From KBS-83 sp051025295 (GTDB lineage: Bacteria > Acidobacteriota > Terriglobia > Terriglobales > Acidobacteriaceae), in assembly GCA_051025295.1 (NCBI GenBank), contig JBMGJV010000016.1: a DNA stretch of 64,000 nucleotides. One strand, written 5' to 3'. This document shows, in pieces, positions 9,446 through 18,755 of the stretch; positions within the stretch are counted from its first letter, which is position 1; every line of letters starts with the position of its first letter. A model generated the notes under the pieces. The model was not told where the DNA came from, ran no database searches, and saw only the letters and a list, made by a program, of their open reading frames with translations. The position numbers and the translations under genes are program-made.

Positions 9446-10027
9446 ATGAGAAAAAGCTTCTTGATGTCATCTGCGACAGTCCTATTCACGCTGTCCATGG
9501 GAGGTGGCCAATCGTGGGCGGCCTCCCAAGGGGATCTCTTAAGGTGGGCAGAAATGAACTGGAGCGATCATGGTGGGGATCTTACTACCCGACGGGAGTG
9601 TCTCGTCGTTGACGAGAAGGGAGAGTACTACCATGAGACGGGAGTTCAGCGACGATCTGGAGACGCATTGGAGATCAGAGCGTCGAAAGGGGAGCTTGAC
9701 GCACGCGCTCTCAAGCAGCTCCGGGAGGCTCTGTCGCCAAGACAGCTAGAAGTCATCCCACGCTTTCAGAGACCGAGTTTTCCTCTAAGCAGTTCAGAAT
9801 TTCATCTCGTCACAGTCTGGACACCCTCGCGAATGCTTGGCTATTACGAGCAGGCAACTTCGGAACCGCCCGCTTCTAAGGATGTCAATGCGCGTACTGA
9901 AAAGACGTCTGAGTGGCAGCGCTCGAAGCTCGCACTGGTTCCTCTAGAGACGTGGGTCCATGACGTCGAGCGCTCGCCGGCGGCCATAAGGACCGATGCG
10001 GTCGCCGGGAGATGTGACAAGAAGTAG
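9446..10027 (+). CDS. Small exported protein of unknown function
   Basis: This 193-residue protein begins with a signal peptide (MRKSFLMSSATVLFTLSMGG, cleavage probably after QSWA near residue 25). The start at 9446 was chosen because the upstream extension of the frame is non-coding in character and would bury the signal. The mature part has no recognised domain; it contains an Arg/Glu-rich central section and a VTVWTPSRMLGYYEQ segment. No operon partner is evident; the gene follows a decayed locus. Confidence 0.5.
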   Translation: MRKSFLMSSATVLFTLSMGGGQSWAASQGDLLRWAEMNWSDHGGDLTTRRECLVVDEKGEYYHETGVQRRSGDALEIRASKGELDARALKQLREALSPRQLEVIPRFQRPSFPLSSSEFHLVTVWTPSRMLGYYEQATSEPPASKDVNARTEKTSEWQRSKLALVPLETWVHDVERSPAAIRTDAVAGRCDKK

Positions 10028-10360
10028 TCACAATGCTTGAACACGCACCCGTGACGCAGGCGGTCCGCCTTGGAGTCTCCTGAGTCGAACGGAGATCCTC
10101 CAGGCAGTCTTGGATAGGCGGCAAGGATTCGCTTTTTCGGGATCCCTGCACTTACACTCCCCGCAACACTGCGGAGCCGAAGTAGAGGACCGGCAAACCG
10201 GAGAGGCCTCCGGCGGCGGACGATGCGGGTTAGCTGACATGGCTATGCACTCGTCGAGAGCTGTCACATCCGAGCGAGGAAGTTGTAGCCACCAAAAACG
10301 ACTGAGGACCCCAACTTGGGCCAGCTTCACTCGTCCATCGGCAACGATTGCCTCAGGTGC
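10028..10360. other. Intergenic region, convergent stops
   Basis: About 330 bases separate a rightward small exported-protein gene from the leftward S41 peptidase gene. Open frames here lack start signals and recognisable protein character. Nothing else was seen. Confidence 0.4.
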
Positions 10361-11644
10361 TCAACTGGCTATCGAGATCCCTAAAGCGGCTCCAAGCTGT
10401 TGATCGCTTCCGTCCCGTCGGCTGCGCCAATCAAATCGGGCCAGATGGTCCGGCTCGATCGGTGTCCCTTCGAGAACGTCGCCTTTCCAGGTGTGGTATG
10501 CGCCGGTGGGGAGTGCCAAGCGGTACCCCGCCCCAACTTTCACAGAGGTCGCCGACAAGAGCCGTCCGGCCGTCTGCTCACCGACGATGGTCGCTAGCTT
10601 GTTCTCACGTGCAAACGCAACAATCATCTCTGCCGCACTGGCAGTGTGGCGATCTACCAGCAACACGATTCGTCCGTGGAAGCGCTGTGGACCGAGACCC
10701 TCGGTATCTAGGACCACAGGCTTTTGTGTGAGCATTGCGGGAGCGAATCGCAGTGCCAAGGGCCAGAGCGCCTTAGTATTCGATGGAATCCGTGAGAAGC
10801 GGGGAAAGCTCAGCTTCTCACGGTCGAGGTATCCCGCGGCCCGGCGCTTGTCTAAAGCAAAGCCGACCGGAATCTTCTCCGGGGTCAACAGGCTCATGAC
10901 GCGTAACGCGCCGACCCCGCCTCCAGTGTTCCCGCGCAAGTCGATGATCAGCCGATCCACTCCATCCAGAGATCGCACAGCATCGGTGATCTGATTTGCG
11001 ACAACGACTCCGACCATGCCAGGGAACATCGCTACTTTCAGGTAGCCAACTCCGTCTCCGAGGTGACGGGCTTCGACGAGCGTGGGTTCGATAAAGTGAA
11101 GCTTCTTCCCTTTCGGACGTGCTACGTCCACCGTCACCTTTCGCCGGAGTTCGTCGTTATCGATTACTTCAACCTCGGTCGGCTCGCCCATCGGAAACAC
11201 CGGGTGATCCGGTGGCGTGATGTCACGGCCGCCTACGCTGAGGAGAATATTGGCGGGCTCGATGCCCGCAGTGGCGGCCGCGCCGCCCGCATGGACATCC
11301 TGGAAAATCCACCGGTTCCCGTAATCCGTCTCATCTGCCAAGTAGGTTGCGCTTAGGGCAGCACGGCTCGATGCGCGACGCGCACTTTGGTGAAAGAACC
11401 CGAGGTGACTCGTCTGCAGTTGCGCCAGCAGATCGGTCATGGCTTGCTCGAAGGCATTCGCGTTGGGAGCGGATTCGATTGCGCTTCTATGCCTCTTCAC
11501 CGCCGCGTGCCAACTGTCATTCAACTTCTCGGGCGAGTAGAAGCGCTTCTCTAAAGTGGTGAGCACCTTTTGCAATATGCGGTGCTTCTCCTGATCTGAT
11601 AGCCCCAAGTTCTCTTGTCCGACGGCAGCGCCTGCTCCACTCAT
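10361..11644 (-). CDS. S41 family (C-terminal-processing) serine peptidase
   Basis: This 427-residue protein has an N-terminal helical region, a PDZ-like segment around residues 120-190 (GGAAATAGIEPANILLSVGG) and a C-terminal S41 core. The core shows DLRGNTGGGVGAL, the nucleophile-type DRHTASAAEM and ENKLATIVGEQTAG, where a general-base Lys is expected. No signal peptide is visible. S41 peptidases cleave C-terminal regions of unfolded or tagged proteins. Its ATG overlaps the stop of the upstream TPR-CHAT gene in an ATGA, so both are made from one transcript with coupled translation. The pairing of a CHAT protease with an S41 peptidase suggests a common proteolytic pathway. Confidence 0.85.
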   Translation of the reverse strand: MSGAGAAVGQENLGLSDQEKHRILQKVLTTLEKRFYSPEKLNDSWHAAVKRHRSAIESAPNANAFEQAMTDLLAQLQTSHLGFFHQSARRASSRAALSATYLADETDYGNRWIFQDVHAGGAAATAGIEPANILLSVGGRDITPPDHPVFPMGEPTEVEVIDNDELRRKVTVDVARPKGKKLHFIEPTLVEARHLGDGVGYLKVAMFPGMVGVVVANQITDAVRSLDGVDRLIIDLRGNTGGGVGALRVMSLLTPEKIPVGFALDKRRAAGYLDREKLSFPRFSRIPSNTKALWPLALRFAPAMLTQKPVVLDTEGLGPQRFHGRIVLLVDRHTASAAEMIVAFARENKLATIVGEQTAGRLLSATSVKVGAGYRLALPTGAYHTWKGDVLEGTPIEPDHLARFDWRSRRDGSDQQLGAALGISIAS

Positions 11645-14296
11645 TGCACATTCCTCTTCGTCGAGACCGCTTCAGATTCAGGGAACAACGTTGCACTTGG
11701 TTCCCCTGCGAGTTCGAATCCGGCCCAGAAGTATGGTGGATCACCAGAGTTCATCAGCTCGAGTTGCGCATCGCGCAGTGCTTCTGCCTTGGGTTTGCGC
11801 AGGCTCAGCTGTCGGTAGAAGGAGATCATCAGTTGCGCAGTCGCGTGGTCTTCCACATCCCAAAGAGTCGAGACCACACTCTGCGCTCCCGCTTCGATAA
11901 ACGCGTTAACAATGTTGTCGACGCCCTCCTCGCTTACGGGGCCGAGTCCTGTGTCGCAAGCCGAGAGCGTTACGAGATCGGTGTTCAGCGGCAAGGTGCG
12001 AATCTCCCGCACTTGGAGCAGACCATCGTCAGTGGATGACGAGTGAGGAGCAAAGACGAGGGCGGAACGATCTGGGTATTCGGGATCTGCGTATCCATGG
12101 AGTGCCAGGTGAATGACCCGGTACTCATTGAGCGGAAGCTCGCGGAAAGCCGCCTTGGTCGCATGACCCCCAAGGAGAATGGTGCTGGGTTTCGGGAGGT
12201 CGTCCGCGATGGTCTCCACTTCCCTCCGACTCTCCGGCAGGGCCACCAAGTCCTGCCTGCTAAGTCCAGAAACGGCGCGACGGATAGAAGCAAGCAGGTT
12301 CGGAGATGGCGGATTTGAAGTCCAAGCGGCTACTCCCACGTACGGCAGGTCGTCTTGCGTGCTCGGCAGATGAGGGTGGCGGAGCAGATCCAGCACTGAC
12401 CCTGAGGGCACAACACTCACAACATGCGATGCCAAGACATACTGGCCGGAAGCCATGAGCGCAGAGAGCGGCAGCAGGTGCAACCTCCCATCTGGAACGA
12501 CGATCAGGTTCGTCTTCTGCTTGTATTCAGGGATTGGGGCCAGAAGTTCGTTGTACAGCTTCGCGGCCAGCGTGGTGTCCGTCTTGCGTTTGAGGAGTTC
12601 AGACCGGTACTGGTCTGAGTCTTCCTCGATTTCGGTTCGGGCTGGCAGTTCGTACCGGTGCACCGTTGTACTGGTCACCGCCAGCGCGTACGAGACCGGC
12701 TCGTCCAAGACGTATTCGATGAACAAATCGGAGGGCTGCAACTCCCTTTGGAGTGCGGCGAGCGAGACAGGACTAGGGACAGGGCTCGGATTTGACCCGT
12801 CGAGTTCTCGTTCTGTGGCGTAGATCGTGTCAAGTATTGCCGCTCGTCGGCTCGGGTCTTGCGTGTCGAGCAACTGCACGTCTAGTTGGCTCAATCGCAA
12901 ATCTGCCGGCGTTGGTTGATTAGGAATGACGACCTCGTGATGGGAAAGGCCCTGCGCTTCGACACGCCCCCTTGCTCTCTCGAGAGTGCGGAATGCATCG
13001 GGCGTTCTGCCTTGATCGCAGAGCGAGGCGAAATACCCGGCGTACACATTGCTCAGTTCGCTCAACAGCTGCCTTTCCACCGTGGGCGTCGGAGCTCTGC
13101 TGAGAAGGGCATCCAGAATGTCCGCACTCTGTTCGTAGTACTCATTCGAAGCCTTGACATCCCCGAGCCGTGCCAGGATCTGAGCTTTGATCGCCAGATT
13201 AGAAGGTACGAAGTACAGCTCATCCGGGATCCTCTTGTTAGCAGCGATGGCTTCGTTCACCGCCGTCAGTGCCGAATGTGTGTCTCCGGTGTGCAGGTAT
13301 GCTTCCGCTAAAAAGCCTTCGGCTTGAGTAACGCCACGCCAGTACGACAGTTGTTTCGCATAGACCGCAGCATCGCGGAGGTCCGAAACCGCTTGACTCC
13401 AGTCTTTCATCCCCTCGTAGACCCGCGCGCGCGCTTGATAGAGCTCGTACAAATGCCCGGCGAGATGAAGTGACGCAACCCTTCTGCATCGCGTCATTTG
13501 CGAGTGCGAGGGCCTCGGCGTTCCTGCCGGTGCCACTCAGCGCCTCAATCTTGGCGTCGACAGCGATGGAAGGGTAGGCCGCGTTCCGTGTACTCACTGC
13601 CACTCTGATCGCTTCATCGAGCGGCACGTTTGCCTCTTTGAACTTGTGCAACTCGACAAGACCGGTTCCATACATGCTGGCATAGCGAATGCGAGCGCCG
13701 GGGTCGGCGAACTTCGCCACCAGCCAAGCCTGCCCGACGTCCTTCCGAGCGGTTGCAATATCACCAAGGAGGAAAGCGGCAATTCCCTCCTCTCCAACTG
13801 CACGCGATGCAAGCAGTAGATGATGCTGCGCAAGCGCAAGGGACCTCACCTTAACCCAGGTCTCGCGGGCCATTTCCGCGTCGTAGTTTGTTTCCAGCAT
13901 GCCGAGTATGGTCAGGATGCGTAGGCGGGTTTCAGGATCGCGAGCATCAGGGAGATCTAGATCGTTGCGCAATACAGCGATCTGGTCCGGGCTTCGTGTG
14001 GACGATTCACTTTGCGCGGGGATCTGGCTCACCCGCGCATACAGCGCCCTGCCAGAATCGCCCCTCCTGCCAAATTCGGCCTCTGCTTCCCGGTAGATCG
14101 GGGCCGCTGCGATCCAGCTATTCAGCCATGACAGTTCGTCGGCTCTCTCCAGCATCGCCCTCGGAGACCGAGAGGTCCGCACGAAGGCGTCATATCCGGC
14201 AACGCTCAGCAGCGCAGCAAGGATGAGACCGGCGACGATGCGAAGGCTTGGGGAAAAAGCAACTCGCATGGAACTCTGATACTCGGTTGTAATCAT
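11641..14296 (-). pseudogene. TPR-CHAT domain caspase-like protease, interrupted by one frameshift
   Basis: Two overlapping frames make one protein of about 880 residues. The N-terminal part (from 14296, or an alternative start at 14269) has a membrane helix (LRIVAGLILAALLSVAGY) and TPR-type repeats. The C-terminal part continues with more TPRs (HLYELYQARARVY) and ends in a CHAT domain with the catalytic His and Cys motifs HLALHGYADPE and TLSACDTGLG. The break lies at the CCC run 13479-13481; removing one base restores the frame across QK-VASLHLAGHL. CHAT domains are caspase-like peptidases often controlled by TPRs. The last codon overlaps the S41 peptidase start. Whether the lesion is real or an assembly error cannot be told here. 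Confidence 0.75.
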
Positions 14297-14494
14297 GGCA
14301 GAGACGACAGCTGGTGAGCAACTTGTGGCAGCCAGGTGTTCTCATTTTCACTTGGCTTTCACACGGCTCTCCACCCTTTGGAGTCGCGAAAATGCCCCGA
14401 CATGTCTATCGGAGTCCGGCCGATAAGCGCCAGAATCGGCTAGGTCATCGCCAGGCGCTCCAGAGGTGTCCAGAGTTGAAGAACAGCAATGATG

Positions 14495-15391
14495 TCACAG
14501 CTGAAAGTCTGTCGGACTGGACCGGTCCTGCCGGTACAGTCGTGGTGATATTCCAAAGGTCCTAGTGAACAGGGAACCAAACGAGCCCAGGCTTTGGAAT
14601 CCCGCTTGCGCGCACACCTCCGTGACTGGCAGTTTTGTGTCTCGCAGGAGCGCGGCTGCAAGCTGCAGACGCTGCCTTTGCAAAAACAAGTGCGGGGTCT
14701 GACGGTAGAGAGTCCTGAAGGAGCGGTGGAAGTGAAACTCAGATAGGCCGGCCTCGCGCGCGATGGCGAGAGTCGACAGCTTGACGGGGAGGTTCGAGAG
14801 CATGAAATCGACACCGCGTTGGACGCGGCACCGCACTTCATCGCGTGTAGCGGCCTTCGCGAACATGAGCCTTCGACCCATCTCCCACTCGGCGGCCTCG
14901 TCGTCCAGCAGAGCCAGCGCACTCTGTACGACCCCGCCGGTCCAGTCGAACGTGTGGCCACTCGCGATCGCATTCTTCAGATGGTCGAGGCTAGAGAAAA
15001 GACGGTTGGAGGCGGCTCGCAGGCCGGGGCGCAGTTCCCTGCCGTGCAGGCGTCGGTGCTGCTCGAGCAACGTCTCCTCAGATTGACTCAGATTGTTCGC
15101 CACATCCGGGACGAACGCGTCACGGAAGAACAGACAGAAGGTGGTGGCCGGGGTCGCGGCTTCGATCTCGAGTGAGTAGGGCTGACCCTCCGTAAGAAGA
15201 AGCCAAGATGTACTCCTAACAGTGAACCTGCGCCCGGAGACGCACCAAGTCGCCTCGCCAGCGAGCACGCGCTTGATTGAGAGCACTCCCCTCACTTCTG
15301 GCGTTTGGTATCGTCGCGCCGATCCGGTGAAGATTGCGTGCTGCTTCCCCAGCACGTCCGCTTCCGGATTGACTAGCAGCGGAGCATCCAT
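14495..15391 (-). CDS. AraC family transcriptional regulator
   Basis: This 298-residue protein has an N-terminal cupin-like sensing region (about residues 20-100) and a C-terminal double helix-turn-helix (about residues 190-290). The latter contains KLSTLAIAREAGLSEFHFHR, then FQRQRLQLAAALLRD-like sequence, and the AraC signature AGFQSLGSFGSLFTRTFGIS. It lies divergent to the Tat-exported ankyrin protein gene starting at 15495, leaving about 100 bases for shared control, so it may regulate that gene. The inducer is unknown. Confidence 0.88.
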   Translation of the reverse strand: MDAPLLVNPEADVLGKQHAIFTGSARRYQTPEVRGVLSIKRVLAGEATWCVSGRRFTVRSTSWLLLTEGQPYSLEIEAATPATTFCLFFRDAFVPDVANNLSQSEETLLEQHRRLHGRELRPGLRAASNRLFSSLDHLKNAIASGHTFDWTGGVVQSALALLDDEAAEWEMGRRLMFAKAATRDEVRCRVQRGVDFMLSNLPVKLSTLAIAREAGLSEFHFHRSFRTLYRQTPHLFLQRQRLQLAAALLRDTKLPVTEVCAQAGFQSLGSFGSLFTRTFGISPRLYRQDRSSPTDFQL

Positions 15392-15494
15392 CGGAGGTAA
15401 TCACCTTAAAAAAGCAGTTTGGAAGAAGCGGCGCAGTCGCGTGCCCGTTACGTTGGCAACCAGGGAGATGATGATCTCTCCCCAGAGGGAACCG

Positions 15495-16013
15495 ATGAGT
15501 GAACACTCGCGTAGGGACTTCGCAAAGGCTGCGACGGCCGTCTTGGGGACTGCCATGCTGACCCAGCAAACCATACATGTATCAGGCATGCAGAGCAATA
15601 GTCCGCCCGCCACCAAACCGCAGATCGCTCTGACACTTGTGCATGACTTTGTGGCAAATGCGCATGGCGACCTGGTGAAGGTGACGGCGCTCCTCGAGCA
15701 AGAGCCGGCGCTGCTGAATTCCGCATGGGACTGGGGCGGCGGCGACTACGAAACCGCCATGGGTGCTGCGGGCCACATGGGTCGCGCTGATATTGCTGAG
15801 TACCTGCTCAGCAAGGGTGCACGCATGGATCTGTTCCCCGCGGCTATGCTCGGACACGTGGAGATCGTGAAGGCTACCCTAGCGGCTGTGCCTGGGCTAC
15901 GTGATTCGAAAGGGCCGCATGGCATCCCGCTGCGGGCTCACGCCGAAGCCGGCATGCGAAAAGGCGTGAATGGTGCGGAAGCGGTACTAGCCTTCTTGGA
16001 TTCCTTGAAGTAG
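15495..16013 (+). CDS. Tat-exported ankyrin-repeat protein
   Basis: This 172-residue protein starts at 15495, preceded by a GAGGGA. The N-terminus carries a twin-arginine signal (SRRDFAKAATAVLGTAML). The mature part has ankyrin-like repeats: DLVKVTALLEQEPALLN, GRADIAEYLLSKGARMDLF and GHVEIVKATLAAVPGL. The frame is open further upstream, but that would hide the Tat signal behind about 90 residues of non-coding character. It faces an AraC regulator gene across a short gap. Ankyrin repeats bind partner proteins; the partner is unknown. Confidence 0.75.
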   Translation: MSEHSRRDFAKAATAVLGTAMLTQQTIHVSGMQSNSPPATKPQIALTLVHDFVANAHGDLVKVTALLEQEPALLNSAWDWGGGDYETAMGAAGHMGRADIAEYLLSKGARMDLFPAAMLGHVEIVKATLAAVPGLRDSKGPHGIPLRAHAEAGMRKGVNGAEAVLAFLDSLK

Positions 16014-16053
16014 CGCTGACCTTAACAGCAACGCCGGACCAGGTACCTCATCC

Positions 16054-16523
16054 ATGATGCGCCTCTTCGCCGCGCTCTGCTCACTAATGTGTTTCGGTGT
16101 CGCCGTACCGAAGCACGTAGCCTTGAGCAGACCCGTCGCACAGCCCGCTTCTCAGGCAAAGTGCGTCATCTGCTTCTACGGCCCCGACAACCTCGCCTTC
16201 GATGAGAGCGGGAATGCATATGTCACGGACAACGATCACAAGAGTCGCTTCCGGGTTGTGGAGATCTCGCCTACGGGCCGCAAGCTCGCTGAGTGGGCAA
16301 CCTTCACGGCATCAGATCGCCTCAGGGCTGGCCCGGAAGGGATCGCCATATCGTCTTCAGGAGAGATCTACGTCACAAATGGTGGCGCCCCGCGAGTCGC
16401 AAAGCTTGGTCCGCGCGGCACCTTGATCGACGCGTTTGGTGGAAACCTGTTTCACGATCTGGGATATATAGCGATCACCCGAGACGGGTCCATCTACGTC
16501 TCTGAGGGAGAGCAGAACGTGCC
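16054..16523 (+). pseudogene. NHL-repeat protein, truncated at an atpB junction
   Basis: The frame from 16054 has a signal peptide (MRLFAALCSLMCFGVAVP) and NHL/SMP-type beta-propeller blades: GPDNLAFDESGNAYVTDN, GPEGIAISSSGEIYVTNGG and IAITRDGSIYVSEGEQN. After about residue 156 the propeller homology stops abruptly, and the frame runs another 36 residues out of frame through an ATP-synthase fragment. About three of the usual six blades remain. It is thus a 5' remnant joined to foreign sequence by a deletion or recombination. Confidence 0.65.
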
Positions 16524-16775
16524 GAGTGGATCTCTTCGCTCATGCTTCCCATCGAGATCGTGTCGCACTTCTCACGTATTCTGTCGCTCACGGTGCGTTT
16601 GTATGCGAATACGTTCGCCGGCGACATGGTGACACTGGTCTTCTTTTCGCTCGTGCCCATCGTCATCCCTGCGATCTTCCTCGGCATGCACTTTGCTGTC
16701 TCTGTGATTCACGCGCACCTGTTCATGATGCTGGCGCTGATCTACATCGCCCAAGCGATCTCGCACGAACACTAG
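16524..16775 (+). pseudogene. atpB: 3' fragment of ATP synthase F0 subunit a gene
   Basis: About 80 residues match the C-terminal membrane region of ATP synthase subunit a. They include LPIEIVSHFSRILSLTVRLY with the essential Arg, then YANTFAGDMVTLVFFSLVPI and the terminal AQAISHEH, which is typical of acidobacterial AtpB. The upstream two thirds of the gene is missing and is replaced by the NHL-repeat remnant. No other atp genes are adjacent. A functional F0 subunit cannot come from this piece; it is a rearrangement scar. Confidence 0.8.
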
Positions 16776-16940
16776 AGCCGGCGTATGGCATTTTCAGACA
16801 GGAACCGCCACCGCGTCGTCTGCATCGGCCAAAAGCGTGAGAGTGCCAGTACGGCTTCTTTCAGTGGCAGGAAGCTGAGTTGGAGCAGGTCATCTGATGG
16901 CTTCTGGTCACAGTCGCAAGCTCGCACATGCCCGCCTCAT

Positions 16941-17813
16941 CTACCGAGTTCGCTTGCGTCTGAACTGCCGACCGCATCCCGCTGCTGGAAAGGCTTCCCA
17001 TTCTTTCTCGACGAGCACTTGAAGAATAGCCTTCAAGGATTGCGTTGGGAATTCACACCTTTTGGCAGAGCGAGCGATCGAATCAAGGCGCGTCGCCATT
17101 CGCACGAGGTCGGCTAGCGAGTCCGCCTTCATCTTCCTCATCACACGGCCGCGATGTACCTGAAACGTATTTTCAGTGATCCCAAGTTCAGCTGCAGCTT
17201 GCTTGTTGAGAAAGCCGGCTGCGGTGAACTGCAATACATCTTGCTCTCGCGGCGTCAGGGAGCCCCAACGGCAAAGTAGAGATGAACGTTCGACGCGTTC
17301 GTGACGCGCCCTGAGATCCTGGGCGAAGGCTGTCTGAACAGCTGCTAGGAGCCGCGTGTAGTCGAGCGGTTCCAGCACGAAGTCGATGGCCCCGCTCTTC
17401 ATCGCATCCACTCCAGCGTTGAAGTCGCCACCCGCAGCGACGAAGACGACAGGGGGCCCCTGTCTGCCGGAGATCCTGCTTTGTACCTCGAGTCCACTGC
17501 AATCGGGAAGATTCAGGTCAAGGATGACGCAAGCAGTTACATCGGGGGCTGGAGTAGTCATGAATTCTTTGGCAGTTCTAAACGCTTTCACATCGATCGA
17601 ATGAGTCGAAAAGAAGTGTGTCAGGCTGCCGACGCGAATCGCGTCACCGGAGACGACAAGCACTATCGTCTTTAAGGAGGGAGATGGATCGATCCGGATC
17701 AAGCGGGGAGCACCGTGAAGGCTCGGATTCGACCGGAATCCGGAGTGGAGACGAGGGAACAGGATTGGTTCTGGGGACGCGGGCATTTTCTCCTCCTGCC
17801 GGTCAGTCAACAC
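16941..17813 (-). CDS. FixJ-like response regulator with degenerate receiver acidic pocket
   Basis: This 290-residue protein has a receiver domain (about residues 48-165) and a LuxR-type C-terminal HTH (LTPREQDVLQFTAAGFLNKQ, then ITENTFQVHRGRVMRKM). The phospho-acceptor-type Asp is present in VILDLNLPDCSGLEV. The acidic pair normally found after the first strand is replaced by VLVVSGDAIRV, and the usual Lys near the end reads FVLEPLDYTRLL. Phosphorylation may therefore be weakened or absent. The first 45 residues are not conserved in style, so translation may start later. No cognate kinase is adjacent. Confidence 0.75.
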   Translation of the reverse strand: MLTDRQEEKMPASPEPILFPRLHSGFRSNPSLHGAPRLIRIDPSPSLKTIVLVVSGDAIRVGSLTHFFSTHSIDVKAFRTAKEFMTTPAPDVTACVILDLNLPDCSGLEVQSRISGRQGPPVVFVAAGGDFNAGVDAMKSGAIDFVLEPLDYTRLLAAVQTAFAQDLRARHERVERSSLLCRWGSLTPREQDVLQFTAAGFLNKQAAAELGITENTFQVHRGRVMRKMKADSLADLVRMATRLDSIARSAKRCEFPTQSLKAILQVLVEKEWEAFPAAGCGRQFRRKRTR

Positions 17814-17876
17814 AAAGCACGATGCAGCTTACCGGTTCTCGCACACATTCGATGCAGCCAGCCTGCATCAGCTCCT

Positions 17877-18068
17877 TCAGGAATCCATCAGACCAGCTTC
17901 CTGATTAGATCGCCCGCAAGCAAACAGTTGACGTTCTTGCCTCAATCGTTCGTTCTTACACAAGAGCTCGCAGAGGAGCATCTCCAGATTCGTCAATCTG
18001 GCCTGCCAATAAGCCCTTTCGGCCTCGAGTTCACTGTCAACCGGATTAGCCTCCATAGCGAGCTCCAT
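17877..18068 (-). CDS. Small coiled-coil protein
   Basis: A 63-residue frame with an AGGAG just upstream of its ATG. It encodes an acidic helical peptide with heptad-like spacing (AERAYWQARLTNLEMLLCEL, then CKNERLRQERQL). It resembles small coiled-coil proteins found beside regulators, but no family is assigned. It lies between the FixJ-like regulator and a small membrane protein, on the same strand as both. Confidence 0.4.
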   Translation of the reverse strand: MELAMEANPVDSELEAERAYWQARLTNLEMLLCELLCKNERLRQERQLFACGRSNQEAGLMDS

Positions 18069-18191
18069 CCACTCCTACATCCATGAGCTGTGAACGTGAG
18101 GTTCGGCTCGTGAGAGGAACCACAAACATCCTCTGAAAGGAGATTAGCTGTTCCAGAAACGTGCCGACAGCCCCGATAGACCAATGATGGT

Positions 18192-18673
18192 CTAGCCCTT
18201 TTGGAACGATCTTAAAGCATTCAAGTCACTTGACGTCACTGAGGAGGAAGGATCAGTCGCCGGCCGAACATCTTCGAGTCGATCGAGTAAGCTCCTGGAC
18301 CAAGAAACAGGAGTGCGAGCATTACTAGTGTTCGGAGAGAGAATTCGAAGGACCCGAGGCCGTCCCATGCGGGCCAATAGATGGCCTCGCAGCTTATGGA
18401 AAGGAAACTCGCAATCGGAGTCATTGCTCCTGAAATAAGCAGAAGGCCTACGACCCCCAAACCTACAATCCTCCACGGGCTGACGGTCTCGATCGAAGAG
18501 TTTTGGATGGCCGAGTCAATGAGCATTCCAAGCACACTGGCCCGCAGAAACAATAGCGCTATCCCAGGCAAGCCGGTCGGAAACATTGAGAACAGTCGTT
18601 GCACCGGTTCATCATAGTGCTGGCCACATCGAATAGGATGACCCTGCGGAACCGACCTGCCCTAGCCCTTTTG
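18192..18673. repeat. Two copies of a 12-base sequence flanking the DoxX-like gene
   Basis: CTAGCCCTTTTG occurs at 18192-18203 and again at 18662-18673, in the same orientation. One copy lies downstream of the DoxX-like gene, the other in the shared upstream region of that gene and the NarL-type regulator. It could be a regulator-binding element; chance cannot be excluded. Confidence 0.3.
18236..18604 (-). CDS. Small membrane protein, DoxX-like
   Basis: This 122-residue protein, with a GTG start, has about four hydrophobic segments: LPGIALLFLRASVLGMLID, WRIVGLGVVGLLLISGAM, a middle segment and LRTLVMLALLFLGPGAYSID. The opening QRLFSMFPTGLPG and the closing LGPGAYSID resemble small DoxX-like membrane proteins common in acidobacteria. 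The assignment is by resemblance only. The protein would sit in the inner membrane; function unknown. It is divergent from the NarL-type regulator gene at 18756. Confidence 0.55.
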   Translation of the reverse strand: MQRLFSMFPTGLPGIALLFLRASVLGMLIDSAIQNSSIETVSPWRIVGLGVVGLLLISGAMTPIASFLSISCEAIYWPAWDGLGSFEFSLRTLVMLALLFLGPGAYSIDSKMFGRRLILPPQ

Positions 18674-18755
18674 AGTCATCCTGGCACCGCCCCATGAGCG
18701 TAATATGAGCGGGTGACGGCACCTGCAGATAGATGACTCAGCAGAGGGAGTTCCA

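Noticed and set aside
16785..17117. A rightward frame after the atpB fragment
   Set aside because: Overlaps the 3' end of the supported FixJ-like regulator gene and shows no protein features.
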